From: Leeuwenhoekiella aequorea
Lineage (GTDB): Bacteria; Bacteroidota; Bacteroidia; Flavobacteriales; Flavobacteriaceae
Reading direction: 5' to 3'
NCBI RefSeq assembly: GCF_004104375.1
Contig: NZ_QOVM01000003.1
Location: 310,001-374,000, forward strand
Length of the DNA stretch: 64,000 nt
Part shown: piece by piece, positions 58,117-64,000 of the stretch
How the letters are laid out: each line of letters opens with the position of its first letter
Position numbering within the stretch: position 1 is the stretch's first letter
Notes under the pieces: generated by a model
What the model was told of the DNA's origin: nothing
The model's database searches: none
Seen by the model: the letters and a program-made list of their open reading frames with translations, nothing else
Program-made: the position numbers and the translations under genes

Positions 58117-58372
58117 TTTGCACTTTTAACCGACTGTTATTTTAAAGCATAGCATTTTTCAATGTATGAGGTCTTTAAAGTGAATATTATTTAAAAATTA
58201 ACTAAGAATCTATAGAACATAAAGGCTTTGCAGCTGCAACCGTCATAAAATTAAATTCTGATTCTAATACAGTTCCAGTTAATCTTTGATTGATTTAAAG
58301 CCTTTAAAAATTATAAGATGAATAACTTTTATGCTGTATTAAATATGGTCATAAAAATTTGGAGATGATTTT
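58117..58372. other. Intergenic region with no recognised feature
   Basis: AT-rich sequence between the isomerase terminator and the receptor fragment. I see no open frame, tRNA, hairpin or promoter worth calling. Confidence 0.5.
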
Positions 58373-59240
58373 CTATAATTTGTAAGAAACCTTCAAAATA
58401 AGCGTTCTGGGCTGAATGTAAGTACGTTGATCTGTAATTAGAAACTGACTGAAGGAATTGCTCGCTCGATAGCGAATGTCAAAAATATTCTGCCCTTCTA
58501 TTTCAAAACCCCAGGCGCTTCCCTCCTTTTGGTAAAACAAACTCGCTCCCGCTTCCTGAAAGCGATTGATCTGACTTTGAGTTTGATTCTCGTAATATGT
58601 AAACTCATAACTCGCTTTTAAAATAAAGTCTTTTAAAAAGTCATAATCAAGGTAGGCAAAAGGCGTTATCCGCTGAAAATTACTATCAAAAGTATCTGAG
58701 CTAAAATCACTAAAACTGTGACGGACTCCGGCTTCTAAGTTAGGCCAATCGTTAAAAGAAGTTTCAGTTTTGAAATTGTAACTATAATTCACAGAATTAT
58801 AAGCGAGAGTCTCATTATTCACGATTCTTAAGTAATCAGAAAGGTTTAAATTTCCACCCACAGTAAAGCGATAATCGCTTATTTTTTTGGAAAACGACGC
58901 ATTTGCACTGTAGCTATTTTCAGGAAGATCTGTATAAATCAGGGTATTAATCTGGTCTATTCCTTCGATTTGAGTGGTGTTTCGTATCGCGTTTTCTGTA
59001 TGTCGATAACTCAACCCAGCATTCATAAAAATGCCACGGTATAAACTAAATTTAGAATAGAACAGCGAGGCGCTGTGTGAGCTCATTTTCCAGATTTACA
59101 TTCCCTGAAAACAAGCCATTAAAGCTACTTAAACGTAAGCGATTTGCCAACTGGGAGGCATTGCCAAACTGAGATTGTCTGTTGTATTTCAATCTTAGTT
59201 TTTCTCCGCTCTTCATTTCCCATTCTACAAGTAATTCTGG
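58373..59240 (-). pseudogene. 3' fragment of an outer membrane beta-barrel (TonB-receptor-like) gene
   Basis: The minus strand encodes the last 280 or so residues of a flavobacterial outer membrane barrel, ending in the usual WGFEIEGQNIFDIRYRAS and a final VSYKL. A 237-codon frame (58373-59086) holds most of it. The part before it lies in a different frame (59087 to about 59240), reading EWEMKSGEKLRLKYNRQ and SGNVNLENEL. The switch needs a one-base change near 59090, where NLENEL should run into HSASLFYS. The N-terminal signal, regulatory domain and plug are gone. The 5' edge abuts the truncated TPR gene. Confidence 0.75.
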
Positions 59241-59827
59241 TCAAGACCATTATAAATTATAGCAAGGTTATTATATACAGCATATACATCTTTAATTTTA
59301 TGGTCTGGCAAAAATTTAAGGGCATTAAAAGACGAGTTCTCACTTCCTATGTAATCTCTAGCCTTCTCTTGAGAAATAGCCATATTAAGCATCATTTTTC
59401 CTGAATGATAATCATCATCAATTGATCTAAAATTTTGGTAAGCCTTATAATAAGACGCGTAAGCACTGTCCAAATATGAATAGTTACTATAAAAGTATGC
59501 TAAGTCCCAATATGCATTTGCTAATATTTTACTATCACCCAATTGATCTGAAAGTGCAATAGTCTTGTAATTTGTATACCGAAAAACAGTTGAGTCTGCA
59601 TACAGGAATTTAAGGGAAAGTTTAGATAGAAGAGAAAGTCTTAAACTATCATCCACTATTTTATTATCAAGATTCTCAACTTCTTCAATGCTTTCTTTAA
59701 AAGAGTCGAGCTCATACTTTGTTGTCGAGAAATTAGTATTTGATTTTTTTGAACAACCTAACAAAAAACAGACGCTATAAAAAAGTGCTAGCTTCCCTAC
59801 GTTACGAGAAGAGAATATATTAATCAT
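59225..59827 (-). pseudogene. 5' fragment of a TPR lipoprotein gene (sensor/regulator type)
   Basis: 200 residues with a lipoprotein signal (FLLGC, Cys at about 25) and a TPR array (ILANAYWDLAYFYSNYSYLDSAYASYYKAYQNF). It stops just after AVYNNLAIIYNGLDQ, in the middle of a repeat, with a short NYL tail and TAG where the receptor fragment begins. Full-length flavobacterial relatives continue with more TPRs, a membrane helix and a kinase or DNA-binding domain, judging from general knowledge. A deletion most likely joined the two genes. It might still produce a short lipoprotein. Confidence 0.65.
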
Positions 59828-59896
59828 AGAGATTGTTTGAGTATATATAAGACTGACGAAAATTTAAACTTATAATAGTCTATAGCGTAATATAAA

Positions 59897-59933
59897 AATA
59901 AAATCCCTGAAATTCCATTTCAGGGATTTTATT
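59897..59933 (-). terminator. Terminator after the mini-lipoprotein gene
   Basis: Perfect 16-base stem AATAAAATCCCTGAAA and its complement around loop TTCCA, about 15 bases after the minus-strand stop codon. Confidence 0.85.
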
Positions 59934-59947
59934 ACTAGAGCTAATAA

Positions 59948-60103
59948 TCAATCTTCAGGCTCTCTCGGTTTCTCTTGATTATTTTCATTACCAGAATCAC
60001 TAATGACATTGATGTCATTAGTGATTCTGTCCGGTTCACAACTTACATTTACTACGATTGTAGCTAATAAAAAAAGTAAAAGGGATAAATTTTTTAATTT
60101 CAT
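59948..60103 (-). CDS. 51-residue lipoprotein
   Basis: Small gene: ATG at 60103, stop TGA at 59948. The product opens MKLKNLSLLLFLLATIVVNV, then SC forms a lipobox with Cys at residue 22. A mature peptide of only about 30 mostly polar, acidic residues follows (EPDRITNDINVISDSGNENN, then a short tail ending PED). A perfect 17-base inverted repeat lies inside the coding part and a 10-base inverted repeat touches the start codon. It has its own strong terminator. No family recognised. It lies between two pseudogenes yet is intact. Confidence 0.6.
   Translation of the reverse strand: MKLKNLSLLLFLLATIVVNVSCEPDRITNDINVISDSGNENNQEKPREPED
59993..60028. repeat. Perfect 17-base inverted repeat inside the mini-lipoprotein gene
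   Basis: Arms 59993-60009 and 60012-60028 are exact reverse complements with only TG between them. The repeat encodes the residues RITNDINVISDS of the 51-residue lipoprotein. Confidence 0.85.
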
Positions 60104-60138
60104 ATTGAAGTTTTTAAATAGTAATCTGAAACTTCAAT
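60104..60138. repeat. Inverted repeat abutting the mini-lipoprotein start codon
   Basis: ATTGAAGTTT (60104-60113) and AAACTTCAAT (60129-60138) are exact complements. In the minus-strand RNA this hairpin ends directly at the ATG and would cover any ribosome site. Confidence 0.6.
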
Positions 60139-60280
60139 TGGATCCAATCTCCCGTTTATCGGGGCTTCATTGTTGTTAACACTGTAATATTACTTGAATC
60201 CCGTATCTTATTATAGTTATTATGAAACTAGATTGTATCTCTCCCTTAACGGATGGTAAACTGCTTATTTTTAAGGGTAA

Positions 60281-61016
60281 TTAACTGGATAAGGAGATGT
60301 CACCTTTACCTAAGATATCTTTTAAATCATCTACGCTATTTTTATAAGTTCGCGAGAAGGGTACTGAAAATGAATTCACCCCATCCTCAAAAAATAGTAA
60401 AGATTTATTATAGTTTATACGGCGGACAGCAGTCGCATTAATAATATAACTGTTATGAATTCGAAAAAAACATTTAGGTAGTTTCCTTTCAAAATACCCT
60501 AAAGACTTAAAGGCAGTTACCTCTTTTTCTTTTTTAAGAAAAATATCGGTAGTATTATTATCTGCCTTAAGAAATAATATCTCATTAATCTTTAAAAAGC
60601 GATAATCGGAATAAGACTTCAAGCAAATTATATTGCTTCTAGTTTTTTCATTTTTGATAATTCTCTCAAATCTTAAAAGACATTTTCTTATTTCTAGTTC
60701 TTTCATTGGAAAAAGTAAATAGTCCGTAAACCCTGCTTTTAAAGCATAATAGGCATAGGTTTTTTACTCTTGATCATCTAATCATAACTGGAGAGACTTC
60801 TAAGCAGGAGATAGCTTCTAGTAAAAATCCCCATCCAACCTGCAAAAGCATAGGATGATCAAAATCGACAATTAAAATTGATGGTGGGTGTTTTAATATA
60901 CTATTTAGGGCTGAATCAAAATCAAACGAATAAAAATTAAATACAAAATCTGTTTCTTCAAAAGATTGAAAAAACCGTATTGTATCTATATTCTTTGTTA
61001 TGATTGAACAATTCAA
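60281..61016 (-). pseudogene. LytTR-family response regulator, broken
   Basis: The first frame (60774-61016) is a degenerate receiver domain with the phospho-acceptor region ILIVDFDHP; it ends at TGA after SPVMIR. The rest lies in another frame: KTYAYYALKAGFTDYLLFP (end of the receiver) runs straight into the LytTR DNA-binding domain (SDYRFLKINEILFLKADNNTTDIFL, CFFRIHNSYIINATAVRRI). Removing one A from the run of six near 60762 would restore the downstream frame, but the TGA would still interrupt it. So there are at least two inactivating changes. LytTR regulators of this kind often control neighbouring envelope genes, and the truncated TPR gene nearby may have been its partner. Confidence 0.75.
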
Positions 61017-61187
61017 TTGAGTAACAATATATAATATTAGTCACTTGAAAGTATTCAATAGTTTTGAGTAATTAAGTCCAAAATTCCTTACTTGAGGTAA
61101 GCACATGGCATAAATCATTAACCATCTGGTTATACTATCTGATTTTAGTTTAAAAAAAGAGCCAATTCAAAACTTCTTATTAAGCGA
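61017..61187. other. Intergenic region with no recognised feature
   Basis: Between the response regulator pseudogene and the tRNA remnant. AT-rich, no open frame or RNA seen; it presumably holds the old promoter of the regulator. Confidence 0.45.
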
Positions 61188-61200
61188 ATAGTATCAAAAC

Positions 61201-61231
61201 AAAAAAAGGCTTCACATTTCTGTGAAGCCTT
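61201..61231 (-). terminator. Terminator of the interrupted tRNA gene
   Basis: Perfect 11-base stem AAGGCTTCACA / TGTGAAGCCTT (61206-61216 with 61221-61231), followed on the minus strand by a T run. It lies just beyond the tRNA 3' end. Confidence 0.88.
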
Positions 61232-61242
61232 GTCTTTGCTAG

Positions 61243-61284
61243 TAGCGGGAACTGGACTCGAACCAGTGACCTTCGGGTTATGAG
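61243..61284 (-). tRNA. 3' half of an initiator tRNA-Met gene, attachment-site remnant
   Basis: The minus strand reads CTCATAACCCGAAGGTC, then T arm ACTGG-TTCGAGT-CCAGT, then acceptor strand TCCCGCT and A73. It has the CAT anticodon and the CCCG 3' anticodon stem of initiator tRNA. The 5' half (acceptor, D arm, 5' anticodon strand) is absent: from base 61285 the sequence is unrelated. The break falls at the anticodon loop, a standard crossover site for tyrosine recombinases. The restored tRNA should lie at the far end of the element, outside the window. Confidence 0.75.
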
Positions 61285-61390
61285 TTTTTGATACTATACT
61301 ATCAATTTAATATAAAAACACTATAAATCAATGATTTACATACTATTTAATATAGTTTGACAATATATAATATCAAACAAAACCAACAAA

Positions 61391-61412
61391 TGTTGTACCT
61401 ATGTTGTACCTA
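61391..61412 (+). repeat. Tandem 11-base repeat before the integrase
   Basis: TGTTGTACCTA occurs twice in immediate succession, 35 bases before the integrase ATG. Possible binding sites for the integrase, an excisionase or a repressor. Confidence 0.6.
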
Positions 61413-61446
61413 AAATGACTACCTTTATAATCCAAAAGTAATTATT

Positions 61447-62652
61447 ATGGCAACAGTAAGAGTAGTTTTAAGAAAAAAGAAAAATAAAGCCGGACGGTTT
61501 CCTATTTCTATTCGCATAACTAAAGACCGTAAAAGTTCTTACTTAAATACAGGTCAATATATAGATATAAAATTTTGGGACGAGAAAAACCGCAATGTTA
61601 GGAAGTCGCACCCTAATTCAAAGGTGCTGAATAATTTTATTATAACTAAGGTAGCAGAAGCTAACGATAAGGTATTAAAATCTGAAATGAAAACTGAATA
61701 TCAGACAGTTTCAGAAATCAAAAACAAAATTGTAGTTACTAAAGGACTTGACTTTTTCGCCGTAGCCGAAATGCATCTTCAAAATCTAAAAAATAGAAAC
61801 AAACATCATCAATACGATACTGAACTTGGGCGACTAAAAAAATTCAAAGAATTTCTTTGCAAAGATTCACTTCCTTTCAATAGACTGAATGTCACAGTTC
61901 TAAAGAAATTTGAAACTCACTTACTGCATACTAAAAACCTTTCGCCGAGGACAGTTGTAAACTATTTAATTCTCATCCGTACAATCTTTAATTTGGCAAT
62001 TTCTGAATCAATAACAGATAGAGGCCTCTATCCATTTGGCAAAGGAAAGATGACTATACGAATTCCCGAAGCTCAAAAAATTGGCTTTACGGCAGATGAA
62101 ATTCAAATATTAGAAAATGCACAAGGGATAACTGAAGCTCAACAAAAGGCAATTCATATTTGGCTCGTCAGTTTTTACTTTGCAGGTATTCGAATTGGGG
62201 ATGTATTACAACTAAAATGGTCAGATTTTAACGATGGACGCCTACTCTATCGGATGAACAAAAACAGTAAGCTTGTTTCTCTTAAAATTCCTGAAAAAGC
62301 TATAGAAATATTTGATTTTTACAAAGACAATTCATCTTACAATGAGCTTGTCTTTCCTCAATTAAAAGGCACCAACCTCAATGATACTGAAGAAATATCG
62401 AAAAGAACACAATCAATAACTCGAAATTTGAATAGAAGATTAAAGATTGCCACTAAGCAACTGGGGATAAAGAAAAATATAAGTATGCACATTGCCAGGC
62501 ATAGTTTTGGTAATATTTCTGGGGATAAAATTCCTATTCAAATGCTGCAAAAATTGTATCGTCACTCATCTGTAACAACGACTATACGTTATCAAGCAAA
62601 TTTCATCCATAAGGATGCTGATGATGCTTTGGATAGTGTAGTCAATTTTTGA
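61447..62652 (+). CDS. Tyrosine recombinase/integrase
   Basis: 401-residue site-specific recombinase of the Bacteroidota type found in conjugative transposons. An N-terminal arm-binding domain (ATVRVVLRKKKNKAGRFPI to about 60), a SAM-like core-binding domain (about 100-200) and the catalytic domain follow. Catalytic residues: Arg in FAGIRIGDVL, His-x-x-Arg in HIARHSF, His in LYRHSS and the nucleophile Tyr in TTTIRYQANF. All are intact, so the enzyme is probably active. It starts 163 bases inside the tRNA break, facing away from the attachment site. Confidence 0.92.
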   Translation: MATVRVVLRKKKNKAGRFPISIRITKDRKSSYLNTGQYIDIKFWDEKNRNVRKSHPNSKVLNNFIITKVAEANDKVLKSEMKTEYQTVSEIKNKIVVTKGLDFFAVAEMHLQNLKNRNKHHQYDTELGRLKKFKEFLCKDSLPFNRLNVTVLKKFETHLLHTKNLSPRTVVNYLILIRTIFNLAISESITDRGLYPFGKGKMTIRIPEAQKIGFTADEIQILENAQGITEAQQKAIHIWLVSFYFAGIRIGDVLQLKWSDFNDGRLLYRMNKNSKLVSLKIPEKAIEIFDFYKDNSSYNELVFPQLKGTNLNDTEEISKRTQSITRNLNRRLKIATKQLGIKKNISMHIARHSFGNISGDKIPIQMLQKLYRHSSVTTTIRYQANFIHKDADDALDSVVNF

Positions 62653-62665
62653 ACCATTCCAATTT

Positions 62666-62680
62666 TGCAACACAGTTGCA
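62666..62680. promoter_or_regulatory. Candidate metal-regulator operator 1
   Basis: TGCAACACAGTTGCA is a perfect 6-3-6 inverted repeat ending 12 bases before the -7 box at 62693. The same arrangement recurs at 63078-63092. Confidence 0.55.
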
Positions 62681-62692
62681 CAAAAATTCTGT

Positions 62693-62700
62693 TATCTTTG
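62693..62700 (+). promoter_or_regulatory. Promoter -7 box for the first Cys/His-rich gene
   Basis: TATCTTTG, full match to TAnnTTTG, ending 4 bases before the GTG at 62705. Confidence 0.66.
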
Positions 62701-62704
62701 TAAC

Positions 62705-63046
62705 GTGGAATTTATTGTAATCATACTTTCGTTTTATTTCTTGGCACTTAATGCTGTGCCTTGCAATGATATGAATTATAGCGAAGATGATTCCCAAGTT
62801 GTTACGGTAATCGATGCTGATGGTGACCACAGTCAAGATTGCGAGTTATGCTCGCCTTTTTGCCAATGTCATTGTTGCCACGTTCACACCATAAATTTCG
62901 GGCTTGCTGTATTCGAGCCATTACAACCTGCAATTCTACACGAATTTTTCGCCAATTTTGATAACCTCGGCAAAGATATCCCACATTCCATTTTACTGCC
63001 AACGGTTATAATTCAGTTTCCTAGAAGAGGTTTTTTTGATTTTTAA
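62705..63046 (+). CDS. Small exported Cys/His-rich protein (metal-island type)
   Basis: 113 residues from a GTG start placed exactly 4 bases after a full -7 box. A hydrophobic N-terminus (FIVIILSFYFLALNAVPC) suggests export. The middle carries CELCSPFCQCHCCHVHTI, seven cysteines and histidines in a cluster suited to binding copper or zinc. Short proteins of this look precede CusA/CzcA operons in flavobacteria (from memory, sometimes DUF6660). Role could be metal buffering or sensing at the envelope. Not testable here. Confidence 0.68.
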   Translation: MEFIVIILSFYFLALNAVPCNDMNYSEDDSQVVTVIDADGDHSQDCELCSPFCQCHCCHVHTINFGLAVFEPLQPAILHEFFANFDNLGKDIPHSILLPTVIIQFPRRGFFDF

Positions 63047-63077
63047 TAAACATACTCAAGGATTGTCAAAATTACTT

Positions 63078-63092
63078 TGCACAACCTGTGCA
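63078..63092. promoter_or_regulatory. Candidate metal-regulator operator 2
   Basis: TGCACAACCTGTGCA is a perfect 6-3-6 inverted repeat ending 12 bases before the -7 box at 63105, matching operator 1 in geometry and in the TGCA half-site edges. Confidence 0.55.
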
Positions 63093-63104
63093 TCGATTAA
63101 TTCG

Positions 63105-63112
63105 TATATTTG
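63105..63112 (+). promoter_or_regulatory. Promoter -7 box for the second small gene
   Basis: TATATTTG, full match to TAnnTTTG, 9 bases before the ATG at 63122. Confidence 0.6.
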
Positions 63113-63121
63113 TAAAACTTT

Positions 63122-63517
63122 ATGAAAATATTCGTTTCCATATCGATGTCGTTTCTATTCTTTTTTCAAGGAATAGCGGCCAATATGGAAGTTTGTGAGC
63201 AGATAGAAGAAATATCCCATTTTATCGCGCATTATCAAGACCATAGAGAAAATGATGGACTTTCTTTTTTTGAATATGTTTATGAAGATTACATAAATGA
63301 TGATGGAAAAGTGGATAACCACCATCCAGATTCAGACCACGACAATGAGCCTGTGCATATGAGCCACCAATGTTGTCAACATTTTGTATTCTTCGCACCT
63401 TTTCAACCTACGTTAATAAGTAAGGTTTCCCCCGAGGCTAAAAATCAGTATAATCATTACACATTCCAATTAAATTCCAGATATCTGGAATCGCTTTTCC
63501 AACCCCCTAAAGTATAA
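63122..63517 (+). CDS. Small exported His-rich protein (metal-island type)
   Basis: 131 residues with a signal peptide (MKIFVSISMSFLFFFQGIAA). The mature part has an acidic, His-rich stretch (VDNHHPDSDHDNEPVHMSHQCCQHF) likely to bind metal. The end RYLESLFQPPKV is typical of small proteins that precede RND efflux genes in flavobacteria. No named family. It has its own promoter and palindrome, so it may be expressed apart from the pump. Confidence 0.65.
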   Translation: MKIFVSISMSFLFFFQGIAANMEVCEQIEEISHFIAHYQDHRENDGLSFFEYVYEDYINDDGKVDNHHPDSDHDNEPVHMSHQCCQHFVFFAPFQPTLISKVSPEAKNQYNHYTFQLNSRYLESLFQPPKV

Positions 63518-63626
63518 TTCAGTTTTTTTTTAGGATAGCTATATCCTACCGTGATGCTTTTCAAAGTAAGTATCGCATCATAAACGTATTGCATCTCTTT
63601 GCATTGCGATGTTTAAACTGAATTAA

Positions 63627-63634
63627 TACTTTTT
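63627..63634 (+). promoter_or_regulatory. Candidate promoter -7 box for the efflux pump gene
   Basis: TACTTTTT, seven of eight consensus positions, just before the ATG at 63637. Confidence 0.35.
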
Positions 63635-63636
63635 CT

Positions 63637-64000
63637 ATGATTAACAAAATCATTTCATTTTCCATTAATAACAAGTTTATTATTGGGCTCTTTATAGTGG
63701 CACTTGTAGGTACGGGCATTTGGTCTATGGCCACTATAAATCTGGGTTCTGTACCCGATATTACCAACAACCAAGTACAGGTTATTACAGTGGCCCCAAA
63801 TTTAGGTACTGAAGATATTGAGCAATTTGTTACCTATCCGGTAGAATTGGCAATGGCAAATCTTCCTGACGTTATCGAGCTGCGTTCAGTATCCCGTTTT
63901 GGGCTGTCCGTGGTTACCATTGTATTTAAGGACGAGGCAGGCACTTATCTTCCCCGGCAATTGGTACAAGAGAAATTAACCGAAGTTGCTGGAGAAATCC
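63637..64000 (+). CDS. CusA/CzcA heavy-metal efflux RND pump, 5' part
   Basis: The first 121 codons are in the window; the gene runs off the right edge and full members exceed 1000 residues. The opening NKIISFSINNKFIIGLFIVA is the first membrane helix. GSVPDITNNQVQVITVAPNLG and EQFVTYPVELAMANLPDV, ending with VVTIVFKDEAGTYLPRQLV, are the HME-RND signature. It drives Cu/Ag or Zn/Co/Cd out of the periplasm with proton energy; the metal cannot be told from this part. Its partners (CusB, CusC types) would be expected downstream. Confidence 0.92.
   Translation, partial: MINKIISFSINNKFIIGLFIVALVGTGIWSMATINLGSVPDITNNQVQVITVAPNLGTEDIEQFVTYPVELAMANLPDVIELRSVSRFGLSVVTIVFKDEAGTYLPRQLVQEKLTEVAGEI

Larger units (their letters stand above)
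61285..64000 (+). mobile_element. Left end of an integrative element in tRNA-fMet
   Basis: From the break in the tRNA gene onward the sequence holds an integrase pointing inward, then metal-resistance-type genes. Integrase next to a tRNA remnant is the classic left boundary of an integrative conjugative element or genomic island. The right end and any conjugation genes are not in the window, so size and mobility are unknown. Confidence 0.7.

Noticed and set aside
59144-59404. Plus-strand open frame across the receptor/TPR junction
   Set aside because: Antisense to both fragments, with mixed composition and no promoter.
60774-60790. TGA in the response regulator as a selenocysteine codon
   Set aside because: The position is not catalytic, a frameshift follows within about 20 bases and no selenocysteine element is visible; a pseudogene is simpler.
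62801-63002. Minus-strand open frame opposite the first Cys/His-rich gene
   Set aside because: The plus-strand frame has a promoter, a start at the expected spacing and a metal-binding pattern; the antisense frame has none.
63561-63770. Minus-strand open frame over the start of the efflux pump gene
   Set aside because: Antisense to the conserved RND N-terminus.
1-64000. CRISPR arrays, insertion sequences or rRNA genes
   Set aside because: No regularly spaced repeats, transposase frames or rRNA-like sequence were seen on either strand.

Overview
The window is AT-rich chromosomal DNA from a member of the Bacteroidota, almost certainly family Flavobacteriaceae; the genus cannot be fixed by reading. 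Evidence: two SusC/SusD pairs, the type IX secretion genes porU and porV, the gliding lipoprotein gene gldJ, lipoproteins with Bacteroidota-style lipoboxes, and many promoters with the phylum's -7 box TAnnTTTG instead of a TATAAT box.

Layout. 0-1.6 kb: 3' part of an Omp85-type outer membrane protein whose start lies before the window. 1.9-11.6 kb: two tandem SusC/SusD uptake pairs sharing an 18-base leader element next to the susC start codons. 11.7-24.4 kb: housekeeping genes (rlmB, rhomboid protease, rarA, a YjjG-type nucleotidase, radC, an Mpl-type murein ligase, a TPR protein, obgE, a fused hpt-adk). 24.5-30.6 kb: purK-purE, an M3 metallopeptidase, a small zinc-ribbon membrane protein, then a glycosyltransferase and a GbsR/MarR regulator facing away from each other across a candidate operator. 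30.7-40.1 kb: gcvP, a UbiA-like membrane protein, an ECF sigma factor with a putative zinc anti-sigma partner, a methyltransferase-GT2 pair, PafA-type phosphatase and an MlaE/MlaF transporter pair. 40.1-53.6 kb, all minus strand: porU-porV-cdd-pdhA-pdhC, a terminator, then M28 peptidase-SDR-SprT-like-manC-DUF389. 53.8-58.1 kb: gldJ-murF, a tRNA-Val gene and a sugar-isomerase-like lipoprotein.

Accessory end. 58.4-61.0 kb is a decaying stretch: the 3' end of an outer membrane receptor gene fused by deletion to the 5' end of a TPR lipoprotein gene, an intact 51-residue lipoprotein gene built around strong inverted repeats, and a LytTR response-regulator pseudogene with a stop codon and a frameshift. 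At 61.24 kb lies only the 3' half of an initiator tRNA gene, followed by a tyrosine recombinase, two small secreted Cys/His-rich proteins and the start of a CusA/CzcA metal-efflux pump. This is the left end of an integrative element inserted in tRNA-fMet, probably carrying metal resistance and continuing past the window.

No CRISPR array, insertion sequence or clearly new multi-gene defence system was seen. The most original signals are the paired palindromes in front of the metal-island genes, the recurrent four-base gap between the -7 box and the start codon (likely leaderless mRNAs), a tRNA-Val with C at position 33, and the palindrome-rich mini-lipoprotein gene.
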